Shown: positions 47,454 through 55,657 of the stretch, one piece after another
Layout: each line of letters starts with the position of its first letter
Position numbering within the stretch: position 1 is the first letter of the stretch
From: Alphaproteobacteria bacterium GM202ARS2
GTDB lineage: Bacteria > Pseudomonadota > Alphaproteobacteria > GM7ARS4
Length of the DNA stretch: 64,000 nt
Direction of reading: 5' to 3'
Assembly (NCBI GenBank): GCA_014323835.1
Contig: JACONH010000003.1
Location: forward strand, 43,969-107,968
Notes under the pieces: model-generated
The model's input: only the letters and a program-made list of their open reading frames with translations
Database searches by the model: none
Told to the model about the DNA's origin: nothing
Program-made: the position numbers and the translations under genes

Positions 47454-48359
47454 ATGACTCACCCTCGTCCCCGCCGCAGTTTTGGTTTGCACCACGGCAA
47501 AAAAGTCTACGAAGGCTACAATGCCGAACGTAAGGTGCGCAACCGCAAAAAGAAAGAAAAAAAGCGAGAAGGCTATCACGCCTTCGCTCGAGAATTCCCC
47601 ACCACAAACACACCGCTGCCCGAGCGATTCACCAACACCATTCTCTGTGGCGACAGCTTAAGCTTGTTGCAACAGCTCCCCAATCAGTGCATCGATGCCA
47701 TTATCACCTCACCGCCTTATAACTTTGGTCTTGAATATGGCACGCACCAAGACACCGATACGTGGCAACAATACTACGCCCAGTTATTCGCTATCCTGAA
47801 AGAATGTGTGCGGGTGCTGGCTTATGGTGGACGGCTGATGCTCAATGTCCAGCCGTTGTTCTCGGATTACATCCCGAGCCACCACCTTATCAGTCACTTT
47901 CTGTTCCAACAGGGGCTGATTTGGAAAGGGGAAATCCTCTGGGAGAAAAACAACTACAACTGCAAGTATACCGCTTGGGGCAGCTGGCAGAGTCCATCGA
48001 GTCCCTACTTAAAGTATACGTGGGAGTTCATCGAAGTTTTCTGTAAAGGCGCACTGAAAAAAGACGGCAACAAAAATGCCATCGATATTACCGCTGACGA
48101 GTTCAAGGCATGGGTCAATGCCAAGTGGTCGATTGCCCCTGAACGAGACATGCACACCTACAATCATCCCGCCATGTTTCCTAAGAAACTGGTGGAACGC
48201 TTGCTGAAGCTGTTTACGTATCAACAGGACGTGGTGCTCGACCCGTTTAATGGGGCGGGCACAACGACTCTTGTGGCTTACCAACAGCACAGACGCTATC
48301 TCGGCATCGATATCGATGCGGGCTATTGTGCCACCGCCCGAGAGAGACTCAAGATATAA
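47454..48359 (+). CDS. DNA methyltransferase 1 (beta class, N4/N6)
   Basis: The protein (301 residues from the ATG at 47454; earlier ATGs at 47436 and 47448 are possible) has a basic N-terminus (KVRNRKKKEKKR), motif IV SPPYNFG near residue 85, and motif I DPFNGAGTTTL near 262. The motif order IV before I makes it beta class. SPPY hints at N4-cytosine, but N6-adenine is not excluded. No restriction endonuclease is visible next to it. It overlaps the second methyltransferase by one base (TAATG) and diverges from the glycosylase with overlapping or abutting starts. Confidence 0.85.
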   Translation: MTHPRPRRSFGLHHGKKVYEGYNAERKVRNRKKKEKKREGYHAFAREFPTTNTPLPERFTNTILCGDSLSLLQQLPNQCIDAIITSPPYNFGLEYGTHQDTDTWQQYYAQLFAILKECVRVLAYGGRLMLNVQPLFSDYIPSHHLISHFLFQQGLIWKGEILWEKNNYNCKYTAWGSWQSPSSPYLKYTWEFIEVFCKGALKKDGNKNAIDITADEFKAWVNAKWSIAPERDMHTYNHPAMFPKKLVERLLKLFTYQQDVVLDPFNGAGTTTLVAYQQHRRYLGIDIDAGYCATARERLKI

Positions 48360-49270
48360 TGCCCAGCCCTCCTAACCCTCCTAGCACCCCCCACCCCCCC
48401 GTCATTCGACAAGGCGATGTCTGCACGCACCTAGCGGACTTGCACAAGCACCACCGCTTTGACGTGATTATAGCAGACCCGCCCTATAACATCGGTAAGG
48501 ACTTTGGCAACGACAGCGACAGCCGCGAGCTGACCGCCTACATCGACTGGACGAAGCACTGGCTCGACTTATGTTACCAGTTGCTCACCCCTACGGGTTT
48601 AATTTACGTCTACGGCTATGCCGAGATTCTTGCCCACATAGCGGTGCATTATCCCCTGCACCAACAGCGTTGGTTGACGTGGCACTACACCAACAAGACG
48701 ACTCCTGCGTCTCGTTTTTGGCAACGCTCGCAAGAGACGATTTTGTGTTTGTGGCGCGCGCCGCGTCGCCCTGCCCTCGAGATTGACCAAATCCGTGAAC
48801 CCTACACCGACCACTACTTAAAGTGTGCGGACAAACCCCGCAAAGACACCCCTTGTCGTTTCAACGGCAATAAAGCCCGCGCCACCACCTACCGCGCCCA
48901 TCCCCGCGGCGCGCTCCCCCGCGATGTTCTCAAGATACCCGCCCTCGCCGGCGGGGCAGGCTTAAAAGAACGCTGGTTCCTCTGCCACGATTGCGGCAAC
49001 AAAGTGTTCCCGCCCTCCGCCTTAAAAGACCACCGCGGGCATAAAATCATGAAGCACCCGACCCAGAAGCCGATGCAACTGACCCAAAAGCTGATACGCT
49101 CCCGCATCAACGGCAGTGGCGGACGCGTGCTGATTCCCTTCGCCGGCTCGGGCTCCGAGTGCGTTGTCGCCCAAAGCCTCAACATTCCCTTCGTTGCCAT
49201 CGAACTCAACCCCGTCTACGTCAACTTCGCCAATCAGTGGCTCGCCCAAATGCGCGCGCACAACGTTTAA
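48359..49270 (+). CDS. DNA methyltransferase 2 (beta class, probably N6-adenine)
   Basis: The 303-residue protein has motif IV ADPPYNIGKDFG near residue 39 and motif I IPFAGSGSECVVA near 259, again beta class; DPPY favours N6-adenine. Near residue 208 a CHDCGNKVFPP stretch looks like half of a zinc site. The target site is unknown. The N-terminus carries a Pro-rich run (PSPPNPPSTPHPP) coded by C-rich DNA. Together with the previous gene it forms a two-methyltransferase pair, as in some DpnII-like systems, but without a nuclease in the window. It is not an obvious CcrM. Confidence 0.84.
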   Translation: MPSPPNPPSTPHPPVIRQGDVCTHLADLHKHHRFDVIIADPPYNIGKDFGNDSDSRELTAYIDWTKHWLDLCYQLLTPTGLIYVYGYAEILAHIAVHYPLHQQRWLTWHYTNKTTPASRFWQRSQETILCLWRAPRRPALEIDQIREPYTDHYLKCADKPRKDTPCRFNGNKARATTYRAHPRGALPRDVLKIPALAGGAGLKERWFLCHDCGNKVFPPSALKDHRGHKIMKHPTQKPMQLTQKLIRSRINGSGGRVLIPFAGSGSECVVAQSLNIPFVAIELNPVYVNFANQWLAQMRAHNV

Positions 49271-49338
49271 GAAAACACGACCCTTTCACTGTGAAATTCT
49301 CTCTATAACTTGCCTGTAAAATTCTTTATAGTGCCTGC
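49271..49338 (+). promoter_or_regulatory. Leader of the ETF-QO operon
   Basis: The 68-nt gap is AT-rich and holds two similar 24-nt stretches (CTGTGAAATTCTCTCTATAAC and CTGTAAAATTCTTTATAGT type). TATAAC or TATAGT could be -10 boxes, but no -35 box sits at normal spacing. Confidence 0.35.
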
Positions 49339-50985
49339 ATGAGCGATACCACCATGCAGTATGACGTTGTGATTGTCGGTGCGGGGCCGGCGGGCCTTGC
49401 CGCGGCCATTCGCCTGAAGCAACGCGCCCTAACCGCCAACAGCGACATCAGTATTTGCCTAGTCGAAAAAGCCGCCGAAGTAGGCGGACATATTCTCTCG
49501 GGTGCCGCTTTCGAGCCTGCTGCTCTCACGGAGCTTATCCCCGACTGGCGTGACGATGACACCTGCCCCCTTAAAGTGCCGATTGTGTGCGACCGCTTCT
49601 ATTATCTCACCCGCCGTCACGCCCTGCGTCTGCCCGTGCCGCCGCCCATGAACAATCACGGCAACTATACCCTCTCTCTTGCCAACTTGTGCCGTTGGCT
49701 TGCCAGCAAAGCTGAGGCACTCGGTGTCGAGATTTACCCCGGCTTCGCCGCATCAGAGCTCGTGACAGACAACAAAAACCACGTCATCGGTATCAAAACT
49801 GGGGCGATGGGTATCGACAAAGCCGGCAACAAAACCGACTCCTTCCAAGACGGAGTCGAACTGCTCGCCAAACAAACCATTCTTGCGGAAGGCGCGCACG
49901 GCTCCTTAACCAAAAGCCTTATCGCTACGTATAACTTGCGTCCCAACAGCCATCAAACCTACGCGCTCGGCTTAAAGGAACTCTGGGAGGTCGCCCCCGC
50001 CCAACACAAGCCCGGCACTGTCTGGCACACCATCGGCTGGCCCCTGCCCACCGACACCTATGGCGGTTCCTTTGTCTATCACCAAGATAACAATCAGGTT
50101 GCCCTCGGCTTTGTGGTGGGCCTCGACTACCCCAATCCCTCCTTTAGCCCCTACGATGCCTTTCAGCAGTTCAAGACTCACCCGAAAGTGCGCGCCCTTC
50201 TGGACGGCGGTAAGCGTGTCGCTTATGGTGCCCGTGCCCTCAACGAAGGCGGCTGGCAGTCCCTCCCCAAGCTGACCTTCCCCGGTGGCGTGCTGATTGG
50301 CTGTGCCGCCGGCTTTCTCAATGTGCCCAAAATCAAAGGCAGCCACCTTGCCCTACGTTCAGGCATGATTGCCGCCGATAGCCTCTTCGATGAATACTTT
50401 TCTCTGCCCGCCAAAGTGCAAGGCAACGGCTACGAGTGTGCCCGCTACCCCGATGCCATCGCCCGCTCCTCCGTTGCCCGAGAACTAAAGAAAGCCCGTA
50501 ACATCCGCCCCGCCTTCGCCTACGGCTTGTGGTTCGGCTTGCTCCACGCCGCCATCGATACCTATATCCTACGAGGCAGAGCCCCCTGGAGTCTCAAACA
50601 CAAGACCCCCGACCACCTCAGCCTGAAAAAACAAAAAGACTGCAAAAAAATCAAATACCCCCGCTATGACGGCAAACTGACCTTCGATAAGCCCTCCTCG
50701 CTGTATCTCTCTGGCACCAACCACCAAGACAATCAGCCCTGCCACCTGCAACTCGCCAACAGCGACACACCCATCACCACCAATCTGCCCGACTACGATG
50801 CCCCCGAGCAACGCTACTGCCCCGCCGGCGTCTACGAAATTATCCACGTCAACGACAAACCCGCCCTGCAAATTAACGCCCAAAACTGCTTGCACTGTAA
50901 AACCTGCGACATCAAAGACCCGACCCAGAACATCACGTGGGTGCCACCCCAAGGCGGCGAGGGGCCCAAATACCCCAATATGTAA
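49339..50985 (+). CDS. Electron transfer flavoprotein-ubiquinone oxidoreductase
   Basis: ETF-QO passes electrons from fatty acid and amino acid dehydrogenases, through ETF, to ubiquinone in the inner membrane. The 548-residue protein has the FAD motif VGAGPAGLAAAIRLKQ at residues 13–28, VEKAAEVGGHILSGA, the quinone-side stretch EGGWQSLPKLTFPGGVLIGC, and a C-terminal [4Fe-4S] site with Cys in RYCPAGVYE (about 493) and CLHCKTCDIKDP (about 516–527). No etfA or etfB is in the window. It precedes the TPR gene and ispE, a synteny common in Alphaproteobacteria. Confidence 0.96.
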   Translation: MSDTTMQYDVVIVGAGPAGLAAAIRLKQRALTANSDISICLVEKAAEVGGHILSGAAFEPAALTELIPDWRDDDTCPLKVPIVCDRFYYLTRRHALRLPVPPPMNNHGNYTLSLANLCRWLASKAEALGVEIYPGFAASELVTDNKNHVIGIKTGAMGIDKAGNKTDSFQDGVELLAKQTILAEGAHGSLTKSLIATYNLRPNSHQTYALGLKELWEVAPAQHKPGTVWHTIGWPLPTDTYGGSFVYHQDNNQVALGFVVGLDYPNPSFSPYDAFQQFKTHPKVRALLDGGKRVAYGARALNEGGWQSLPKLTFPGGVLIGCAAGFLNVPKIKGSHLALRSGMIAADSLFDEYFSLPAKVQGNGYECARYPDAIARSSVARELKKARNIRPAFAYGLWFGLLHAAIDTYILRGRAPWSLKHKTPDHLSLKKQKDCKKIKYPRYDGKLTFDKPSSLYLSGTNHQDNQPCHLQLANSDTPITTNLPDYDAPEQRYCPAGVYEIIHVNDKPALQINAQNCLHCKTCDIKDPTQNITWVPPQGGEGPKYPNM

Positions 50986-51026
50986 GACCCCAACACGTAA
51001 CCCCACTACGTAACCCCACCACGTAA
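50973..51026 (+). repeat. Tandem 13-bp repeat spanning the ETF-QO stop codon
   Basis: Four units of the form CCCCANNAYGTAA lie at 50973–50985, 50988–51000, 51001–51013 and 51014–51026. The first is the end of the ETF-QO gene including its TAA stop; the others lie between that stop and the next ATG at 51030. Confidence 0.85.
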
Positions 51027-51029
51027 CAA

Positions 51030-52850
51030 ATGAAAGCCCTTTTCAATAGTCCCGCCCGCCGTATCGGTAGCCTCCTTACAGTGCTGATGGTATCTCTGCT
51101 GGCGGCTAACGCCTATCAAGCCTTGCACCGTAACGTTATGCCGCACGAGTCCAACCCCAGTGCCGCCGCCCGCGCGCTGGCACAAGCCATTGACGAACCC
51201 ACCCACGACAGCGGTGCCTACCTCGCCGCCTTCGTTGCCAGCCGCCACAAAGACCTAGAAGCCATGGCTCTCTACGAGTCGATTCTCGCCAACCAGAAAG
51301 GCTACGACATGGATAAAGTCCGCCAAGCCTTTTACGTGACACTACACGCTGATTCGGTGGATGCCTCGTTTATCTTTGCCGAGCGTATCCTCGCCAGTCA
51401 CCAAGCCTCCCCCACCTTAAAAGCGGAAGCCTACGCATTGCTCGCCGCCCGCGCGTTGCGGAAGAACGACATCCCCCTTGCCCGTCAGCACGCGCAAGAC
51501 GCGCTCGCTTTGACGGACAAAGGGCTCAGCACCGACTCGATGATGGCTCGCCTCAGCCAAGTCATCCTCGATTGGCTGGCTCTGCCCCACAAGAAACAAG
51601 TGCTCGCAACGTGGGCGACAGCCAGCGGTATGGACGCGCCCTTCTTCCAGCTGCAAGGTGCGCTCGCCCAAAGGCTTTTTCCCCAGCCCTACCACAACCC
51701 CAACGAAGCCATTCTCGCCCTCTATCAACGAGTCATCGATGCGCCCAACCCTTCGCCCTACGGGTTTCTGCTGTATGGCGACTTTCTCTGGCGTATCGGG
51801 CAAGCCCAGAACACCCGCGCCCTTTATCGCACGTTGCAAAGCCGCGGCGAACCCTTTACCACCCTTGCCCGTCCCCTATTACAAGACAGCCTCGCCAATC
51901 AGCCCTACGATGAGGCGAAGCAACCCCTCGTTATCCGTGATGCCAAGCAAGCCATCGCCTTTGCCTTTTTCTGGCAAGCCTATCGCCTCGATAGCGGTGC
52001 GGAAGCACAAGCCCACCCGCTCTCTTATAGTGCCGAGAAGCTTAATCTGTTGCAGATGGCACTCATCATCGACCCGTTGCTTGCCCCCGCCCTATGGCTG
52101 AAAGCCGACATCCTGCAACGCCTCAATCATAGACCACAAGCCCAAACAACCCTCGCTACCCTAGAAGAAAACCCCCTGTGGCGCCAAAGCGCGCGGGGCA
52201 AACGGTTGTCCCTTTTCCTCGCCGAGAACAAGCTGGACTCGGCAACCGCCCTCTTAGAAGCCACCATCGCACAAGACCCCAACAACACCCGCGCCCAACG
52301 GCAACTCGCCGACCTGCTGGTGCAACAGCAACGCTTCGCCGATGCCCTCATCCCCTACAGCCATCTCATCGATACCGACCCACAAAGCCAAAACGACTGG
52401 CACATCTTTTACGCCCGCGGCGTTGCCTTCACAGAAGAAAAGCAATTTCAACAAGGCGAACAAGACCTGCTGAAAGCCATCGAACTGAACCCCAATGCGG
52501 CGCGCGCCATGAACTTTCTCGCTTACTCCTGGGCCGAACGCAACACCAAACTCCCGCAAGCCCTCGACCTCCTCAAACGCGCCCTCACCCTCAGACCCAA
52601 TGACGGATTCATCCTCGACTCCTACGGATGGGTGCTCTACAAACTCGGCCACTACGAAAAAGCCCTCGACGCCATCAGCAAAGCCATCGCCATTAACCCC
52701 GATGAACCCGATATCCGCGACCACCTCGGCGACGTGCTGTGGAAACTCGGCAGAAAAAATGACGCACGATTCCACTGGCAGAAAACCATCCACCTCATCA
52801 CCGACGAACAAAAAATCCAAGACCTCAAAAATAAACTCAACGCCCTGTAA
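51030..52850 (+). CDS. TPR-repeat protein with N-terminal membrane anchor
   Basis: The 606-residue protein has one hydrophobic segment at about residues 13–29 and then many helical repeats. Clear tetratricopeptide units lie near the C-terminus, for example AEQDLLKAIELNPNA-like and YGWVLYKLGHYEKALDAISKAIAINPDEP (about 535–563). Such proteins hold together complexes in the periplasm or at the membrane; the partner is unknown. A gene of this kind between ETF-QO and ispE is common in relatives. It starts 3 nt after the 13-bp repeat and ends 6 nt before ispE. Confidence 0.87.
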   Translation: MKALFNSPARRIGSLLTVLMVSLLAANAYQALHRNVMPHESNPSAAARALAQAIDEPTHDSGAYLAAFVASRHKDLEAMALYESILANQKGYDMDKVRQAFYVTLHADSVDASFIFAERILASHQASPTLKAEAYALLAARALRKNDIPLARQHAQDALALTDKGLSTDSMMARLSQVILDWLALPHKKQVLATWATASGMDAPFFQLQGALAQRLFPQPYHNPNEAILALYQRVIDAPNPSPYGFLLYGDFLWRIGQAQNTRALYRTLQSRGEPFTTLARPLLQDSLANQPYDEAKQPLVIRDAKQAIAFAFFWQAYRLDSGAEAQAHPLSYSAEKLNLLQMALIIDPLLAPALWLKADILQRLNHRPQAQTTLATLEENPLWRQSARGKRLSLFLAENKLDSATALLEATIAQDPNNTRAQRQLADLLVQQQRFADALIPYSHLIDTDPQSQNDWHIFYARGVAFTEEKQFQQGEQDLLKAIELNPNAARAMNFLAYSWAERNTKLPQALDLLKRALTLRPNDGFILDSYGWVLYKLGHYEKALDAISKAIAINPDEPDIRDHLGDVLWKLGRKNDARFHWQKTIHLITDEQKIQDLKNKLNAL

Positions 52851-52856
52851 CCTCGT

Positions 52857-53819
52857 ATGCTCGCTATTCAGGCACCCGCCAAGCTCAACCTGTGTCTACG
52901 AGTCCTCAATCGCCGCGCCGACGGCTACCACGACCTCTACAGCGTCATGACCTTCGTTACCGAAAGCGACACCCTCTATCTCCACCCCCCCAACCCCCCC
53001 AACCCCCCCGACTCCCCTACCCCTACCCGTGAACCTATCACGTTAACCGTGCGCGCCCCGCGCGCCCTCTCTATGCCTGCCTCGTCAGACAACCTCGTCT
53101 ACCGCGCCGCTCAGCTGGTGCGGGACACGTTCGGTATCTCTGCCCCCCTTGCCTTGACCCTCGACAAACGCCTGCCCATCGCCTCCGGTATCGGTGGTGG
53201 CTCCAGCGATGCCGCCGCCTGCCTCAAGCTGCTCGCAGCTGCCTTCCAGCTCAACCCTCAGGATTCACGTTGGCAGACCATCGCCCAACGCCTCGGTGCT
53301 GACGTGCCTTTCTGCTGGCATGGCACATCCGCTATCGCCCAAGGCATAGGCGAACGTCTCCAGCCCATCACCCTCCCCTCGCCCACCCCCCCTCCTTACG
53401 TTGTTCTTGCCAACCCCAATCAACCCACCAGCACCGCGGACGTCTTTCAAGCCTTAACCCCCCCCTTCCAGCACAAAGAAGCCATAGACCCGACTCAACT
53501 GACCGCCCCCACCGCACCCGCCCAGCTGTGGCAGACTCTTGCCACCCTCGGCAACGACCTCGCCCCCATCGCTCAACAGAAATGTCCTAGCCTCACCCCA
53601 TTACTGAAAGCCCTTCAAACAACAGATACCCTTCTCGCCAATGTGTCCGGCAGTGGGGCTACCTGTTTTGCTCTTTATGAGACGAAAGCCCAAGCCGACA
53701 CCACCCTTGCCCGCCTCCGCCAGCAATTTCCGTCCGCCTGGCTCCGCATCACCACCCTGCAGAACACCGCCCCACCCGTTACCAACATCGCCCGCCTGCC
53801 TGCCTTTACCTCCCGCTAG
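52857..53819 (+). CDS. ispE: 4-diphosphocytidyl-2-C-methyl-D-erythritol kinase
   Basis: IspE phosphorylates CDP-methylerythritol in the MEP pathway, the same pathway as dxs. The 320-residue GHMP kinase begins APAKLNLCLRVLNRRADGYHDL with the catalytic-site region, has the ATP loop SGIGGGSSDAAACLKLL near residue 110 and NVSGSGATCFAL near 262. A Pro-rich insert (HPPNPPNPPDSPTPTREP) near residues 42–59 is coded by a C-rich tract at 52985–53025. It overlaps lepA tail to tail by 4 nt. Confidence 0.94.
   Translation: MLAIQAPAKLNLCLRVLNRRADGYHDLYSVMTFVTESDTLYLHPPNPPNPPDSPTPTREPITLTVRAPRALSMPASSDNLVYRAAQLVRDTFGISAPLALTLDKRLPIASGIGGGSSDAAACLKLLAAAFQLNPQDSRWQTIAQRLGADVPFCWHGTSAIAQGIGERLQPITLPSPTPPPYVVLANPNQPTSTADVFQALTPPFQHKEAIDPTQLTAPTAPAQLWQTLATLGNDLAPIAQQKCPSLTPLLKALQTTDTLLANVSGSGATCFALYETKAQADTTLARLRQQFPSAWLRITTLQNTAPPVTNIARLPAFTSR
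52985..53025 (+). repeat. C-rich tract inside ispE
   Basis: Runs of six or seven C separated by AA, coding for a PNPPNPPD-type insert in a variable loop of IspE. Confidence 0.85.
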
Positions 53820-55657
53820 CGTTTGCCTTGCTCCTTCAGCACATCGAGAAAAAGTCTACTGGGCAGATGCACCTTACCAAACGCTTTCATGCGTTTCTTG
53901 CCTTCCTTTTGTTTCTCCAGCAACTTACGCCTGCGGGTTATATCGCCACCATAACACTTAGAGGTTACATCTTTGCGCATAGCAGACACAGTCTCTCGGG
54001 CGATGACTTTTCCGCCAATGGCAGCCTGAATGGCAACAGCAAACAGCTGGCGCGGTATCATCTCCTTTAAGCGTCCACACAGCTGGCGCGCCCGTGCCTC
54101 CGCCTTCGCCCGATGGTCGATAAACGACAACGCATCCACCGCATCGCCATTCACCAACATGGTGATCTTCACCAAGTCACCCTCGCGATAATCCACAAAG
54201 CGATAACTGAAACTCGCATAGCCACTGGTTAAAGATTGCAACTTGTCGTGAAAGTCATAGACAATTTCATTAAACGGCAAAGCGTAGTCCACCATCGCCC
54301 GTTTGCCGACCCACGACAGATTCATATGCTCGCCGCGCCGTTGATTGCATAGTTCAAGCACATGCCCCAGTGACTCCTGTGGCACCATGATACTGACCTG
54401 CACCCACGGCTCGTGCCAGCTACGTATCTGCGTCATGGACGGCAACTGCCCCGGGTTATGAACGTCTTGCTGGCTCCCATCAGTCAAAAACAGGCGATAG
54501 ACCACCTGCGGCGCGCTCACCACTAAAGACAGGTCAAACTCCCGACGCAGACGCTCCAGCGTTATATCCACGTGCAACAAGCCCAGAAAGCCACACCGAA
54601 AGCCATGCCCCAACGCCATCGACGTCTCAGGCGTATACTCGATAGCCGAATCATTCAGCACCAACTTAGCCAGCGACTCACGCAACAAAGCATAGTCGTT
54701 ACTCTCTTGCGGAAACAAGCCACAAAAGACTGCCGGACGATACGCCTTAAAACCCGCAAGAGCAGGCGGTAACGCTTTACCCCCCTGCTTGTTACCTTGC
54801 GTCAACGCATGCGCCAACGTATCCCCCACTCGACACAAACCCGGACTTTTGAAACCCACCACCACATAGCCAATCTCGCCAGCCACCAGTTGCTCCCGCG
54901 CCTGCCTTTTCGGCGTAAACACCCCCAAACTATCCACAACGAACTCCTTACCCCCTTCCGATGCCAACAAGCACACCCTATCGCCCTTCGACAACACACC
55001 ATCCACCACCCGCAACAAAATCATCACCCCCAAATAACTATCATACCAGCTATCCACCACCAAGCCACGCAAGCGGTCACTCGACACCCCCTTAGGGGCG
55101 GGCAACTTGGTAACCAGTGCCGACAACAAGCTATCGATACCCGTGCCTTTCTTTGCCGAAATGGTGAGAGTCTCCTCCTGTGCCACCCCCAAACTATCGC
55201 CCAGCTGGCTATAGACCCGCTCAGGATCAGCACTCGGTAAATCTATCTTATTCAACACCGCCAGCAACTGATGGTCATAATCCACTGCCGTCCATGCCAC
55301 CGACAACGTCTGTGCCTCAACCCCTTGTGACGCATCCACCACCAAAAGCGAGCCTTCGCACGCTGCCAACGCCCGCGACACCTCATAAGAGAAATCCACA
55401 TGGCCCGGGGTATCCACCAAATTAATAATCCATTTTTGCCCGTTACTATCCTGCCACTGCAGACGCACCGTTTGCGCTTTAATGGTGATGCCCCGCTCCC
55501 GCTCCAAGCCCATAGAATCGAGCACCTGTGCCTTCATCTCCCGCGACGACAAACCCCCACACGTCTCAATAAGCCTGTCCGCAAGAGTCGACTTGCCATG
55601 ATCCACATGAGCAATTATCGCAACATTGCGGATAAAGCGCGCATCCGTATCAGCCAT
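53816..55657 (-). CDS. lepA: Elongation factor 4 (LepA), ribosome-associated GTPase
   Basis: LepA is a translational GTPase related to EF-G. From the ATG at 55657 it has 613 residues. The G1 motif AHVDHGKSTLADRL, G3 VDTPGHVDF and G4 NKIDLPSADP are intact, and the unique C-terminal domain (GGDITRRRKLLEKQKEGKKRMK) is present. It overlaps the pheT end by 8 nt. Placement after pheT is not the common LepA-LepB arrangement. Confidence 0.96.
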   Translation of the reverse strand: MADTDARFIRNVAIIAHVDHGKSTLADRLIETCGGLSSREMKAQVLDSMGLERERGITIKAQTVRLQWQDSNGQKWIINLVDTPGHVDFSYEVSRALAACEGSLLVVDASQGVEAQTLSVAWTAVDYDHQLLAVLNKIDLPSADPERVYSQLGDSLGVAQEETLTISAKKGTGIDSLLSALVTKLPAPKGVSSDRLRGLVVDSWYDSYLGVMILLRVVDGVLSKGDRVCLLASEGGKEFVVDSLGVFTPKRQAREQLVAGEIGYVVVGFKSPGLCRVGDTLAHALTQGNKQGGKALPPALAGFKAYRPAVFCGLFPQESNDYALLRESLAKLVLNDSAIEYTPETSMALGHGFRCGFLGLLHVDITLERLRREFDLSLVVSAPQVVYRLFLTDGSQQDVHNPGQLPSMTQIRSWHEPWVQVSIMVPQESLGHVLELCNQRRGEHMNLSWVGKRAMVDYALPFNEIVYDFHDKLQSLTSGYASFSYRFVDYREGDLVKITMLVNGDAVDALSFIDHRAKAEARARQLCGRLKEMIPRQLFAVAIQAAIGGKVIARETVSAMRKDVTSKCYGGDITRRRKLLEKQKEGKKRMKAFGKVHLPSRLFLDVLKEQGKR

